This document shows positions 24,841-33,128 of a stretch of DNA of 52,314 nt, piece by piece. Below the pieces are notes generated by a model. It saw only the letters and a program-made list of their open reading frames with translations, ran no database searches and was not told where the DNA came from. A program made the position numbers and the translations under genes. Position 1 is the stretch's first letter, and each line of letters opens with the position of its first letter. Origin of the DNA: an uncultured Bacteroidales bacterium (GTDB lineage Bacteria; Bacteroidota; Bacteroidia; Bacteroidales; WCHB1-69); the NCBI GenBank assembly GCA_946413585.1, contig CAMKLG010000016.1, forward strand, positions 1-52,314. The letters run 5' to 3'.

Positions 24841-25680
24841 ATGATAGTCATTATCGGCGCTGACGGTTTTTTAGGGAAATGTGTCTCTGCAAAACTGCGA
24901 GAGATGCCGTGGAAGGGCAAGCCTGTGATGCCTTTTCACGACAGGGATGCCTTTTTTGATTTCCTTCCTTCTCATTACCAAGAGGTTGACTGGATAATCT
25001 ATTGTGATAAGCGGGAAAAAGTGGAAAAACATACCCCTTTCCGGATGGAGTATGTGCGACAGTTATGGTCGGTGGCGGCGAGCTATTCCGTGCCGTTGGT
25101 GTACGCTTTTTTTCAGCCCGATAAAGATGTTTTCACAGATTTTCAGCCCGAGTTTTTTGCGACTTGGACAAAAAAACAGTATCGTAAGCCGCCCTATTGG
25201 TACATTTTTCGACTGAGCGAGGTCTATGGTCCCAATGATGGGGAAGTGTCGGAAGAAATTTCGCGAGTGCTACAATGGTATCGCGTCATTTTGGAGACGG
25301 GTAGGGTAGAGCTGAAGGGCAAACAAGGTTGTGGAGATGACACGGGCGTTTGCCGGGATTACGTGTATGTGAAGGATGTGGTGCGGGTGTTGTATTGGTT
25401 TATGACGCATCAGCCGGCAAGCGATGTGTATGACATCGGAAGCGGTTTCGCCCGGACGGACATGGCGGTGGTTCATGCGATTTTCCAGGCTTTGAGATGC
25501 GAATCCAAAGTCGAATCTCCAAGGAATGAACCCGAATCTGCCCCATTTGTGGATTCCGTTTTCTTGCCGAATCTTTCAAAATTGCGGAGTATAGGATATA
25601 AGAAAGATTTCATGACGGTTGAAAAAGGGGTGAAATCCTACGTGCAAAGGTATCTACAATCGGGAAATAAGTATGTATGA
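24841..25680 (+). CDS. NAD-dependent epimerase/dehydratase-like protein (SDR fold, catalytic motif degenerate)
   Basis: 279 residues. It opens with the extended-SDR nucleotide-binding motif I-I-G6-A-D-G-F-L-G12 and carries late family elements: R-L-S-E-V-Y-G-P-N-D, R-D-Y-V-Y-V-K-D-V-V-R-V-L and Y-D-I-G-S-G. The order resembles sugar-nucleotide epimerases such as ADP-heptose epimerase. The expected Y-x-x-x-K catalytic pair is not recognisable; the region reads F-F-A-T-W-T-K-K. It may be inactive or may use another residue. It stands alone behind its own promoter and is not in a polysaccharide cluster. Substrate cannot be named. Confidence 0.75.
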   Translation: MIVIIGADGFLGKCVSAKLREMPWKGKPVMPFHDRDAFFDFLPSHYQEVDWIIYCDKREKVEKHTPFRMEYVRQLWSVAASYSVPLVYAFFQPDKDVFTDFQPEFFATWTKKQYRKPPYWYIFRLSEVYGPNDGEVSEEISRVLQWYRVILETGRVELKGKQGCGDDTGVCRDYVYVKDVVRVLYWFMTHQPASDVYDIGSGFARTDMAVVHAIFQALRCESKVESPRNEPESAPFVDSVFLPNLSKLRSIGYKKDFMTVEKGVKSYVQRYLQSGNKYV

Positions 25681-25743
25681 ACGATTGTTGATAAAAATTT
25701 TTGAAAGATGTTTTTTTTCATCGCTACTATATCAAATATTTTA

Positions 25744-25751
25744 TATCTTTG
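25744..25751 (+). promoter_or_regulatory. Predicted -7 element (TATCTTTG) for recQ
   Basis: Exact TAnnTTTG match 59 nt upstream of the recQ ATG. The -33 region is AT-rich without a clear TTG. Confidence 0.55.
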
Positions 25752-25810
25752 TACTTAATTTTTGGTCAGACCAAAAGATACATTTTTATTGAACTTTTAG
25801 TTATTCATTC

Positions 25811-28012
25811 ATGAAGAGAATTACGGATAAAGCCATCTATCAGACGTTGAAAACAGTGTTCGGATTTGACACTTTCAAAGGGGATCAACTGAAGATTATC
25901 AAGACCTTGTTGAAAGGGAAGGACTGTTTTGTAATCATGCCTACCGGCGGCGGAAAGTCTATGTGCTATCAACTTCCGGCATTGATGAGTGATGGCACGG
26001 CCATTGTGATTTCGCCTCTTATCGCGCTGATGAAGAACCAAGTGGATGCCATCCGCACCTTTGGTACCGACCGCGGCATCGCCCATTTTCTCAACTCTTC
26101 ACTTAACAAGGCGGAGATTGGAGAGGTCAAAAAAGATTTGATTTCCGGCAAAACCAAGCTGTTGTATGTGGCGCCAGAGTCACTCACCAAGGAGGAAAAT
26201 GTGAATTTCTTCCAAGATATCAACATCTCGTTTTATGCTATTGATGAGGCTCACTGTATTTCCGAATGGGGCCATGACTTCCGTCCGGAGTATCGCAATA
26301 TTCGCAAAATCATCCAACAAATCGGTAAGGATGTTCCGGTAATCGCTCTTACAGCCACCGCAACGCCTAAGGTGCAGAGCGACATTCAAAAGAACTTGGG
26401 CATGGATAAGGCCGAGGTGTTCATTTCCTCTTTCAATCGCCCGAACCTTTATTATGAAATTCGCGAGAAAACGAAAGATGTTGACAAAGAGGTGGTTAAG
26501 TTTATCAAAAATCACCCGGGAAAGTCAGGCATCATCTATTGTTTGAGCCGTAAGAAAGTGGAAGAGTTGGCTGTGCTGTTGCAAGAAAATGGCATTCGTG
26601 CGTTGCCGTACCATGCCGGTTTGGACTCCAAAACGCGTGTGCAGAACCAGGACGATTTCCTGATGGAGAAAGCCGATGTTATCGTGGCCACCATCGCATT
26701 CGGTATGGGTATAGACAAACCCGATGTTCGTTTCGTGATTCACTACGACATGCCTAAGAGTTTGGAGGGCTACTACCAGGAGACGGGACGTGCCGGTCGT
26801 GACGACGGTGAGGGTCTCTGCATCGCTTTCTATGATCAGAAAGATCTTAATAAATTGGAGAAATTCTCAGCCAAAAAGTCTGTTTCTGAGCAGGAAATTG
26901 TGAAACAACTGCTTGCGGAGACGGCTTCATACGCTGAATCCACGAACTGCCGCAGAAAGCATTTGCTGCACTACTTCGGCGAGAATTATACGGAAGAAAA
27001 CTGCCATAATTGCGACAACTGTAACCATCCGAAACCGAAAATGGATGCTTCTGAGCAAATCCAACTGCTCTTGGAAGTGATATTGGCAGTGAAACAGCAG
27101 TTCAAAGAGGATCAGATTGTCGATATTATCTGTGGTAATAAGACGACCTCCATCTTGAAATTCCACCACGAAAAACTGAAACAGTTCGGCGAGGGTATGG
27201 ATTATGACGCGAAGTTCTGGTCCAACGTGGTGCGCGTCTCTATTTTCGACAATCTAATAGTCAAAGACATAGAGAATTACGGTCTTTTGAAAATTACCGA
27301 TAAAGGTAAGAAATACATGACCAACCCTTATCCGATTATGGCCATCAAACCTCATACCGAAGAGGACGATGATGACGATGATGCTGTGGATGCAGTGGCC
27401 GGCAATGTGGAAGATGCTTTTGACACAGTGTTGTTCAGCTTGTTGAAAGACCTTCGCAAGACCATCTCCAAGGAGGAGAACCTGCCGCCGTTCATCATCT
27501 TCCAAGATCCCTCGTTGGAGGACATGTGCATCCAATACCCGATCACGATGGAGGAGATGACCCGCGTGGTGGGTGTCGGACCAGGCAAGGCACAAAAGTA
27601 CGGCCGTCGTTTCATTGACCTTATCAAACAGTACGTCGAGGAGAACGAGATTGACCGTCCGCAGGACTTTGTGTTGAAAACGGTGGCCAAAAAATCTGCC
27701 AACAAACTCTTTATCATTCAAGGTATTGACCACAAGATCAGTTTCGAGGACATCGCCATTGCCAAGGGTTTGGACATGGACGAATTGCTCACCGAAATCG
27801 AACATATTGTGGCATCCGGCGCGAAAATCGACATCTCCTACTACATCGACGAGGAGATCGAACCTTACCATCAAGAAGACATCATCGACTATTTCGCGAA
27901 TGCCGATACTGACTCCGCAGAGGAAGCCCTTCGTGTGCTCGGCGAGGACGAGTACTCTTTGGACGAAATCCGCATCATGCGTATCAAATACCTCTCGGAC
28001 GTTGGTAATTAA
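25811..28012 (+). CDS. recQ: ATP-dependent DNA helicase RecQ
   Basis: 733 residues. A 3'-5' DNA helicase for recombination, repair and restart of stalled forks. Visible in order: F-K-G-D-Q (Q motif), Walker A M-P-T-G-G-G-K-S, D-E-A-H-C-I-S-E-W-G-H-D-F, helicase motifs to Q-E-T-G-R-A-G-R-D; zinc-binding Cys cluster (C-R-R-K, then C-H-N-C-D-N-C); winged-helix RQC; an acidic linker E-E-D-D-D-D-D-D; an HRDC-like domain around V-V-G-V-G-P-G-K-A; and a C-terminal helical HTH extension. The extra C-terminus is typical of Bacteroidota RecQ. It is followed after 34 nt by the OmpH-like gene, probably cotranscribed. Confidence 0.97.
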   Translation: MKRITDKAIYQTLKTVFGFDTFKGDQLKIIKTLLKGKDCFVIMPTGGGKSMCYQLPALMSDGTAIVISPLIALMKNQVDAIRTFGTDRGIAHFLNSSLNKAEIGEVKKDLISGKTKLLYVAPESLTKEENVNFFQDINISFYAIDEAHCISEWGHDFRPEYRNIRKIIQQIGKDVPVIALTATATPKVQSDIQKNLGMDKAEVFISSFNRPNLYYEIREKTKDVDKEVVKFIKNHPGKSGIIYCLSRKKVEELAVLLQENGIRALPYHAGLDSKTRVQNQDDFLMEKADVIVATIAFGMGIDKPDVRFVIHYDMPKSLEGYYQETGRAGRDDGEGLCIAFYDQKDLNKLEKFSAKKSVSEQEIVKQLLAETASYAESTNCRRKHLLHYFGENYTEENCHNCDNCNHPKPKMDASEQIQLLLEVILAVKQQFKEDQIVDIICGNKTTSILKFHHEKLKQFGEGMDYDAKFWSNVVRVSIFDNLIVKDIENYGLLKITDKGKKYMTNPYPIMAIKPHTEEDDDDDDAVDAVAGNVEDAFDTVLFSLLKDLRKTISKEENLPPFIIFQDPSLEDMCIQYPITMEEMTRVVGVGPGKAQKYGRRFIDLIKQYVEENEIDRPQDFVLKTVAKKSANKLFIIQGIDHKISFEDIAIAKGLDMDELLTEIEHIVASGAKIDISYYIDEEIEPYHQEDIIDYFANADTDSAEEALRVLGEDEYSLDEIRIMRIKYLSDVGN

Positions 28013-28046
28013 TAAATAAATGGATTGAAAAATATTGTAAACAAAT

Positions 28047-28790
28047 ATGGAAGAAAATTTCGAAGAGAAGAACGAAGAAATTAAGAATGAGGTTGTAGAG
28101 AACCAAGCAACCGTAGTGGATGAAAAAGGGTTTGTCGTAGATGATAAACCTGCAGAAGCCCCTAAAAAAGAAGACGTTAAGCCTGCGAGTGAGAATGGCT
28201 GCGCAAAGGTGCATTGGATTATAGAGGGTGTGTTGGCAGCCGCAGTGATTGCGCTGTTTATCCTGCATTTCGCTGGAGGCCAAAAGAAAGCCGCTGTGGT
28301 GCAAAAACCGGCGGAAGTCGGCACCGGCGAGGTGGTTTTCATCAACATCGATTCTGTGAATGAAAACTATGAGATGATCAAGATCTTGAAAGATACGCTT
28401 GAAGCGGAACAACAGAAACAAGAGCTGGTTTTTGCGAACCGACAGAAAGCGTTGGAGAACAAGGCGGCAAACTTTGAACGCAATTATAGCTCCGGTTCCT
28501 TGACTCCTCAACAGGCTCAATATGCGCAACAATCCTTGCAAGAAGAAAGTGCACGCTTGCAGAAAGATTACAGTAGTTTTCTAGAAGATTTCCAGGCACG
28601 TTATGCTGCTGCTCTGGAACAGATGGCGGATTCGTTGAATGCGGCAGCCAAGCGTGTGAATGCGAACTACAACGCTTCGTATATCTTTACGTATCAGAAT
28701 GGTGGGCAGTTGCTTTACGCTGACCCTGCGCATGATATCACCATTGAAGTGTTGGACGAGCTGAACAGATCGTTTAAGAAGAAAAAATAA
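28047..28790 (+). CDS. OmpH/Skp-like coiled-coil protein with membrane anchor
   Basis: 247 residues. The first 57 residues are soluble, acidic and Val/Glu-rich. They are followed by one hydrophobic span (about 58-77) and then an OmpH/Skp-like region: V-V-F-I-N-I-D-S-V-N, a long coiled coil (about 110-200) and a C-terminal strand-like segment. Skp is a periplasmic chaperone for outer-membrane proteins and normally has a cleaved signal peptide. This version looks anchored in the inner membrane with a cytoplasmic tail. It sits between recQ and a MORN-like gene, an uninformative setting. Family assignment is fairly safe; the chaperone role is inferred. Confidence 0.75.
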   Translation: MEENFEEKNEEIKNEVVENQATVVDEKGFVVDDKPAEAPKKEDVKPASENGCAKVHWIIEGVLAAAVIALFILHFAGGQKKAAVVQKPAEVGTGEVVFINIDSVNENYEMIKILKDTLEAEQQKQELVFANRQKALENKAANFERNYSSGSLTPQQAQYAQQSLQEESARLQKDYSSFLEDFQARYAAALEQMADSLNAAAKRVNANYNASYIFTYQNGGQLLYADPAHDITIEVLDELNRSFKKKK

Positions 28791-28840
28791 TGATTCTGGT
28801 AGAGGTGCGCTGAGCTGCGTCTCGAATTACGGAAAAAGAT

Positions 28841-29401
28841 ATGGAGAAAGAAGTTAAACCCTTTGGTACGGTTCACATCGTGCTTTTGTGCGTGTCATTT
28901 GGCCTTTTGGCTGCGGCTTTGGCATGGTTGGCGTGCTCCAATAGTGCGAAAAAATCCCGACTGGTGGATTCTGAGAAGGCATTCTTGGACAGTCTGCACA
29001 TTTTCCCGCCTATCGATTTTGTGGATTCGCTCTATTATCCCGCTGTGCTGAGCAAATATGAAGATGAGAATCCGAAAGTGATGGTTTATTACACACTTGA
29101 CAGTCTGGGGAATCCCACAACAGAGGTGGCACACGAGACCCATTTTTACGATAATCATCAAAAGTACATCGATGGAAATCGTCAGGATAACGAGCGTGAT
29201 GGATTATGGTATGCCTATTACCCTGATGGCACTGTGCAAACTAAAGGCTTTTATGTGGATGGCAAGGAAGATGGACGCTACACAGTCTATTATTCTAATG
29301 GAAATGTAAGATACACAGGAATTTATGATCATGGGGTGAAAGTGGGTGAATGGCGTTTTTATAACGAAGATGGCGAACTGGAGAGGACGGAAACGTTTTA
29401 G
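28841..29401 (+). CDS. Membrane-anchored MORN/YwqK-like repeat protein
   Basis: 186 residues. It has an N-terminal hydrophobic segment (about 11-31) ending in L-A-C-S, either a signal anchor or a lipoprotein signal. Then follow about 80 residues, then three MORN-like repeats near the C-terminus: G-L-W-Y-A-Y-Y-P-D-G, G-R-Y-T-V-Y-Y-S-N-G and G-E-W-R-F-Y-N-E-D-G. Such repeats occur in the YwqK family and in many Bacteroidota envelope proteins of unknown function; the 'antitoxin' label in databases is not supported by anything here. It lies 50 nt after the OmpH-like gene. Confidence 0.7.
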   Translation: MEKEVKPFGTVHIVLLCVSFGLLAAALAWLACSNSAKKSRLVDSEKAFLDSLHIFPPIDFVDSLYYPAVLSKYEDENPKVMVYYTLDSLGNPTTEVAHETHFYDNHQKYIDGNRQDNERDGLWYAYYPDGTVQTKGFYVDGKEDGRYTVYYSNGNVRYTGIYDHGVKVGEWRFYNEDGELERTETF

Positions 29402-29443
29402 CTGTTGGCCTTTAGCTGTTCGCCATTCGCCAATGCCAACAGC
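29401..29443. repeat. Inverted repeat GCTGTTGGC ... GCCAACAGC
   Basis: Perfect 9-bp arms at 29401-29409 and 29435-29443, starting on the last base of the preceding gene. The same arm sequence recurs in the longer palindrome at 32745-32788. It lacks a T-tract. The rest of the gap to 29523 is AT-rich with no clear promoter word. Confidence 0.75.
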
Positions 29444-29523
29444 AGAATGGCAAATAACCAACAAGAATAAAAATAACAACATAATAACAAATAATTAATA
29501 ATATTAATCAAATAAAAGATACT

Positions 29524-30900
29524 ATGGAATTACCATTTGCAGAAGCGTGGAAAATCAAGATGGTTGAGCCCATTAAGAAGTCCACAAGAGAACAAAGAGA
29601 AAAATGGCTTGAAGAAGCCCACCAGAACATTTTCATGCTGAAGAGCGATTATGTTTATATTGACTTGCTGACCGACTCTGGCACCGGTGCCATGAGCGAC
29701 CGTCAGTGGAGTGCCATGATGATGGGTGACGAAAGTTATGGCGGCGCCCGTTCTTTCTACCACATGAAGGATACGATTACGGAACTTACGGGTTTTGAGT
29801 TTGTCATTCCGACTCACCAAGGACGTGCTGCGGAGAACGTGCTGTTCAGTTATTTGGTGAAACCCGGTCAGGTGATCCCTGGCAACGCCCATTTTGACAC
29901 CACAAAGGGCCATATCGAGAGCCGCAAGGCTTTCGCTATCGATGTCACTGTTCCCGAGGCTTACGACACCCAGCTGGAAGTTCCATTCAAAGGCAATGTC
30001 AGCTTGGAGAAGTTGGAGAAGGTTCTACAAGAGAACAAGGGCAATGTGCCGTTCATGGTGCTCACCGTCACGAACAATACCGTTGGTGGACAGCCTGTCA
30101 GCATGCAGAACATCCGCGAGACCTGCGAACTTTGTCACAAATATGGCGTGCCCGTCAACATTGATAGCGCCCGTTTCATCGAAAATGCATACTTCATTAA
30201 GACCCGTGAAAAAGGCTACGAAAACAAGACTTTGCGTGAGATCTGCAAAGAAATGTTCAGCTATGCCGATAGTATGACCATGAGTGCCAAGAAAGATGGT
30301 TTGGTCAACATGGGCGGTTTCATTGCCACCAATAAGAAAGAGTGGTACGAAGGTGCTAAGCTGTTCTGCATCCCGTTCGAAGGTTTCTTGACCTACGGTG
30401 GTATGAACGGACGTGATATGGATGCGTTGGCTGTCGGTTTGAAAGAGAACATCGAGTTCGACATGGTCGAAACCCGTATCAAACAGGTTCAGTATTTGGC
30501 TGACAAGTTGGACGAATACGGTATCCCTTATCAGCGTCCTGCTGGTGGTCATGCTATTTTCGTGGATGCCGACAAGGTGCTCACCAACATTCCGAAGGAA
30601 GAATTCCCGGCTCAGACCTTGACCTGCGAGCTCTATCTTGAGGCTGGTATCCGTGCCTGCGAGATCGGTTACGTGTTGGCTGACCGTGATCCTGTGACCC
30701 GCGAGAATCGTTTCGGAGGCAACGACTTCGTGCGTCTGTGCATCCCGCGTCGCGTCTATACGAACAACCACATGGATGTGATTGCCGCTGCCTTGAAGAA
30801 CGTTTACGATCGTCGTGACACGATCAAGCGCGGTTTGGAAATCACTTGGGAAGCTGAGTTGATGCGCCATTTCACCTGTCAGTTCAAACGTCTTGGCTAA
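29524..30900 (+). CDS. tnaA: Tryptophanase (tryptophan indole-lyase)
   Basis: 458 residues, PLP-dependent beta-eliminating lyase giving indole, pyruvate and ammonia from tryptophan. The PLP lysine lies in M-S-A-K-K257-D; L-L-T-D-S-G-T-G, T-H-Q-G-R-A-A-E-N and the C-terminal P-R-R-V-Y-T motif are present. Tryptophanase and tyrosine phenol-lyase are close relatives. I favour tryptophanase because position 125 is Asp in F-D-T-T, where the phenol-lyase has Thr. The C-terminal segment also reads G-I-R-A-C-E-I-G, like E. coli TnaA, rather than carrying the phenol-lyase Arg. No permease gene or tnaC-type leader is visible. The DUF3109 gene follows within 12 nt. Confidence 0.9.
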   Translation: MELPFAEAWKIKMVEPIKKSTREQREKWLEEAHQNIFMLKSDYVYIDLLTDSGTGAMSDRQWSAMMMGDESYGGARSFYHMKDTITELTGFEFVIPTHQGRAAENVLFSYLVKPGQVIPGNAHFDTTKGHIESRKAFAIDVTVPEAYDTQLEVPFKGNVSLEKLEKVLQENKGNVPFMVLTVTNNTVGGQPVSMQNIRETCELCHKYGVPVNIDSARFIENAYFIKTREKGYENKTLREICKEMFSYADSMTMSAKKDGLVNMGGFIATNKKEWYEGAKLFCIPFEGFLTYGGMNGRDMDALAVGLKENIEFDMVETRIKQVQYLADKLDEYGIPYQRPAGGHAIFVDADKVLTNIPKEEFPAQTLTCELYLEAGIRACEIGYVLADRDPVTRENRFGGNDFVRLCIPRRVYTNNHMDVIAAALKNVYDRRDTIKRGLEITWEAELMRHFTCQFKRLG

Positions 30901-30912
30901 CAGTTGGATACG

Positions 30913-31497
30913 ATGCTTATTGTAGGGAATGTCCTCGTTTCGGAAGAGCTTATCGACAAAAACTTCTGCTGTGATTTGGCACAGTGCAAGGGAATTTGTT
31001 GTGTGGAAGGAGATAGCGGAGCGCCCGTGGCTCCTGACGAAGTGGCCGAATTAGAGGAGTATTATCCTGATTACCAAAAATATATGACAGAAGAAGGTGT
31101 CGCCGTAGTGGATAACGGCGGCACTTTCGTTTTCAATGGCGGCGACTCGTTTGATACCCCTTTGGTGGAGAGCAATGACGCTTGTGCGTTCGCTTTCTTC
31201 GAAGACGGAGTGGCGAAGTGCGCTATTGAGAAATGCTTCCGCAATGGCGAAATCCCCTTCCGCAAGCCCATTTCGTGCTATCTTTATCCCATAAGAGTCA
31301 GCAGGGTGGGGGATTACGAAGCCTTGAACTACGACCATTGGTCCATCTGCAAAACCGCCGTGGAGAACGGCAACCGTTTGAAGTTGCCCGTATATCAGTT
31401 CCTGAAAGAACCCTTGATTGACAAATATGGCGAGGAATGGTATGCGGAATTGGAGGAGATGGTCAGGTTACGGAATGAGAACGCCTCGTCATTGTAG
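30913..31497 (+). CDS. DUF3109 family cysteine-rich protein
   Basis: 194 residues from the ATG at 30913 (a TTG at 30904 in frame is the alternative). The N-terminal cysteine cluster C-C-D-L-A-Q-C-K-G-I-C-C, with later C-A-F-A, C-A-I-E-K-C and P-I-S-C-Y-L-Y-P, is the pattern of DUF3109, related to the YkgJ-type putative zinc/iron-chelating proteins. No signal peptide, so probably cytoplasmic. It starts 12 nt after tnaA, suggesting cotranscription. The biochemical role of the family is unknown. Confidence 0.85.
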   Translation: MLIVGNVLVSEELIDKNFCCDLAQCKGICCVEGDSGAPVAPDEVAELEEYYPDYQKYMTEEGVAVVDNGGTFVFNGGDSFDTPLVESNDACAFAFFEDGVAKCAIEKCFRNGEIPFRKPISCYLYPIRVSRVGDYEALNYDHWSICKTAVENGNRLKLPVYQFLKEPLIDKYGEEWYAELEEMVRLRNENASSL

Positions 31498-31520
31498 AGC
31501 CGCGATACATGGTGTCTCTA
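31495..31520 (+). terminator. Possible weak terminator hairpin after the DUF3109 gene
   Basis: TAGAG (31495-31499) pairs with CTCTA (31516-31520), beginning on the stop codon. The 5' arm reads TAGAGCCG, as in the terminators at 2684 and 35117, but the 3' arm is degenerate and the T-tract is poor. Confidence 0.4.
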
Positions 31521-31542
31521 TAAAGACGGGGAAATTTCTTTG

Positions 31543-31572
31543 TTTGTATATATCCATATTTTTGTATCTTTG
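31543..31572 (+). promoter_or_regulatory. Predicted promoter of dnaN (-33 TTTG, -7 TATCTTTG)
   Basis: TTTG at 31543-31546 and TATCTTTG at 31565-31572 with an 18-nt spacer, among the best matches to the Bacteroidota two-box promoter in the window. It lies 27 nt before the dnaN ATG. Confidence 0.7.
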
Positions 31573-31599
31573 CCGTTTGAAATAAAATAGAGAAACAAT

Positions 31600-32727
31600 A
31601 TGAAATTCATCGTATCAAGCGACCTCTTGTATCGCAATTTAAGTGCCATCAGCGGCGTGATGGGAACGAACAGCACCATGCCCATCTTAGACAATTTTTT
31701 AGTGACTATTGAAGGTAACCAGTTGAAACTCACGGCATCGGATCTTGAATCCACGATGACATCCGTAATTGAATTGGATAACGTGGAGGGCGAAGGTTCA
31801 GTGGCGGTTCCTGCCAAAATTCTGCTTGAGACCTTGAAGCTGATGCCGGACATGCCGTTGGTTTTCGCCATCGACGATGAGAACAACATCTTGAAGTTCT
31901 CTTCCTCGAATGGTGAATACGGCGCACCTTGTTTCCCGAGCGATGAATACCCGGTTGTGAAGCCGATAGAAGAACCCAAGAGTTTCGACATTCGCGCTTC
32001 AGTGCTGCAACGCGCTATCAGCAAGACCATTTTCGCAACAGGAAACGACGAGTTGCGTCCCAACATGATGGGTGTGCTTTGCGAGTTGGCTGCTGAAAAC
32101 ATCACGTTTGTGGCTACGGATGCGCATAAACTGGTCCGCTATCGCAATAAGGAGGTGAAAACCGAGGAATTCTCCACATTCATCTTGCCGAAAAAGCCCA
32201 TTGCGCACCTCAAGAACATTTTGGGAAATGCGGATACCGTGCATGTTGAATATTCCGAGAATACACACCATATCCGTTTTGCTTTCGGTAATTTCGAACT
32301 CTATTCCTCTTTGAAAGAAGGTAAGTATCCCAACTATGAGGCTGTTATCCCAAAGGAGAATCCGAACGTGTTGACCATTGGACGTGACGAATTCTTGAAA
32401 TCCATCCGTCGTTTGGGAAACTATTCCAGCCAATCCACCTTCCAGGTGCGTCTCTCCTTGGGTGAGACAGGATTGAACCTGACTGCTGAGGATATGGACT
32501 TCTCATACAAGGGCGCGGAGAACATCCAGTGTGAATATCAGGGCGAACCGATGGATATTGGCTTCAATTCTCGTTTCTTACGCGAGATGATTGAGAACAT
32601 CGATGCCGACAACATTCAGATGTCATTCTCCAAACCGCAGCGTGCCGCACTCATCTCACCCACCGTTCAACACGATGTGAACGAGGATGTGCTGATGTTG
32701 ATTATGCCGGTGATGCTGAACTACTAA
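31600..32727 (+). CDS. dnaN: DNA polymerase III beta subunit (sliding clamp)
   Basis: 375 residues, the standard length. The product forms the dimeric ring that holds DNA polymerase III on DNA. Three repeated clamp domains are visible, with typical segments P-I-L-D-N-F-L-V, F-I-L-P-K-K-P-I-A-H-L and Y-P-N-Y-E-A-V-I-P near the middle, and the C-terminal L-M-L-I-M-P-V-M-L-N-Y. It is not next to dnaA or recF. Its own promoter precedes it, and the palindrome 32745-32788 plus the RNase P RNA gene follow. Confidence 0.97.
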   Translation: MKFIVSSDLLYRNLSAISGVMGTNSTMPILDNFLVTIEGNQLKLTASDLESTMTSVIELDNVEGEGSVAVPAKILLETLKLMPDMPLVFAIDDENNILKFSSSNGEYGAPCFPSDEYPVVKPIEEPKSFDIRASVLQRAISKTIFATGNDELRPNMMGVLCELAAENITFVATDAHKLVRYRNKEVKTEEFSTFILPKKPIAHLKNILGNADTVHVEYSENTHHIRFAFGNFELYSSLKEGKYPNYEAVIPKENPNVLTIGRDEFLKSIRRLGNYSSQSTFQVRLSLGETGLNLTAEDMDFSYKGAENIQCEYQGEPMDIGFNSRFLREMIENIDADNIQMSFSKPQRAALISPTVQHDVNEDVLMLIMPVMLNY

Positions 32728-32744
32728 TGGGCCGTTTGCTATTG

Positions 32745-32788
32745 GCTGTTGGCTTTTAGCTAACAGCTAATGGCCAAAAGCCAACAGC
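32745..32788. repeat. Palindrome GCTGTTGGCTTTT ... AAAAGCCAACAGC between dnaN and rnpB
   Basis: Perfect 13-bp arms at 32745-32757 and 32776-32788 with an 18-nt loop. It shares its outer 9 bases with the repeat at 29401-29443. It ends 3 nt before the RNase P RNA. As RNA it would form a strong hairpin that might end dnaN transcription, though there is no T-tract. Confidence 0.85.
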
Positions 32789-32790
32789 TA

Positions 32791-33127
32791 AAGGAAAACC
32801 GAGTTGTCGCGGCCGCGAGGCTGAGGAAAGTCCGGGCAACGCAGAGCACCATACTTCCTAACGGGAAGGCACGCGCGAGCGTGACAGACAGTGCAACAGA
32901 AAGGATACCGCCCGCTTGTCGGGTAAGGGTGAAAACGTGAGGTAAGAGCTCACGCCGCCGTCAGTGATGCCGGCGGGGGTAAACCTTATGGGTTGAAAGA
33001 CCAAATAAACCGGGGCTTGAGGGCTGCTCGTCCGACCCGGAGGGTAGGTTGATAGAGGCATACGGTGACGTATGCTCGAGATAAATGACAACACAAAACA
33101 GAACCCGGCTTACGGGTTTTCCTTTTT
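32791..33127 (+). ncRNA. rnpB: RNase P RNA (bacterial class A)
   Basis: The catalytic RNA that matures tRNA 5' ends. The universal 5' core GAGGAAAGTCCGGGC lies at 32823-32837, and the matching 3' core ACAGAACCCGGCTTAC lies near 33098-33113. The ends pair as helix P1: AGGAAAACC (32792-32800) with GGTTTTCCT (33115-33123), followed by a T-tract that doubles as terminator. Other helices (for example the GCCCGCTTGTCGGGT hairpin near 32910) are visible. The T-run ends where the convergent yraN gene ends. Confidence 0.96.
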
Positions 33128-33128
33128 T

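Noticed and set aside
27254-28348. 364-codon minus-strand frame across the recQ/ompH-like junction
   Set aside because: It covers parts of two well-supported plus-strand genes and has no domain of its own.
28841-29401. Antitoxin of a toxin-antitoxin pair (YwqK label)
   Set aside because: MORN-like repeats alone do not show antitoxin function, and no toxin gene is adjacent.
29524-30900. Tyrosine phenol-lyase as alternative name for tnaA
   Set aside because: Asp in F-D-T-T and the G-I-R-A-C-E-I-G segment match tryptophanase rather than the Thr and Arg typical of the phenol-lyase, though biochemical proof is lacking.
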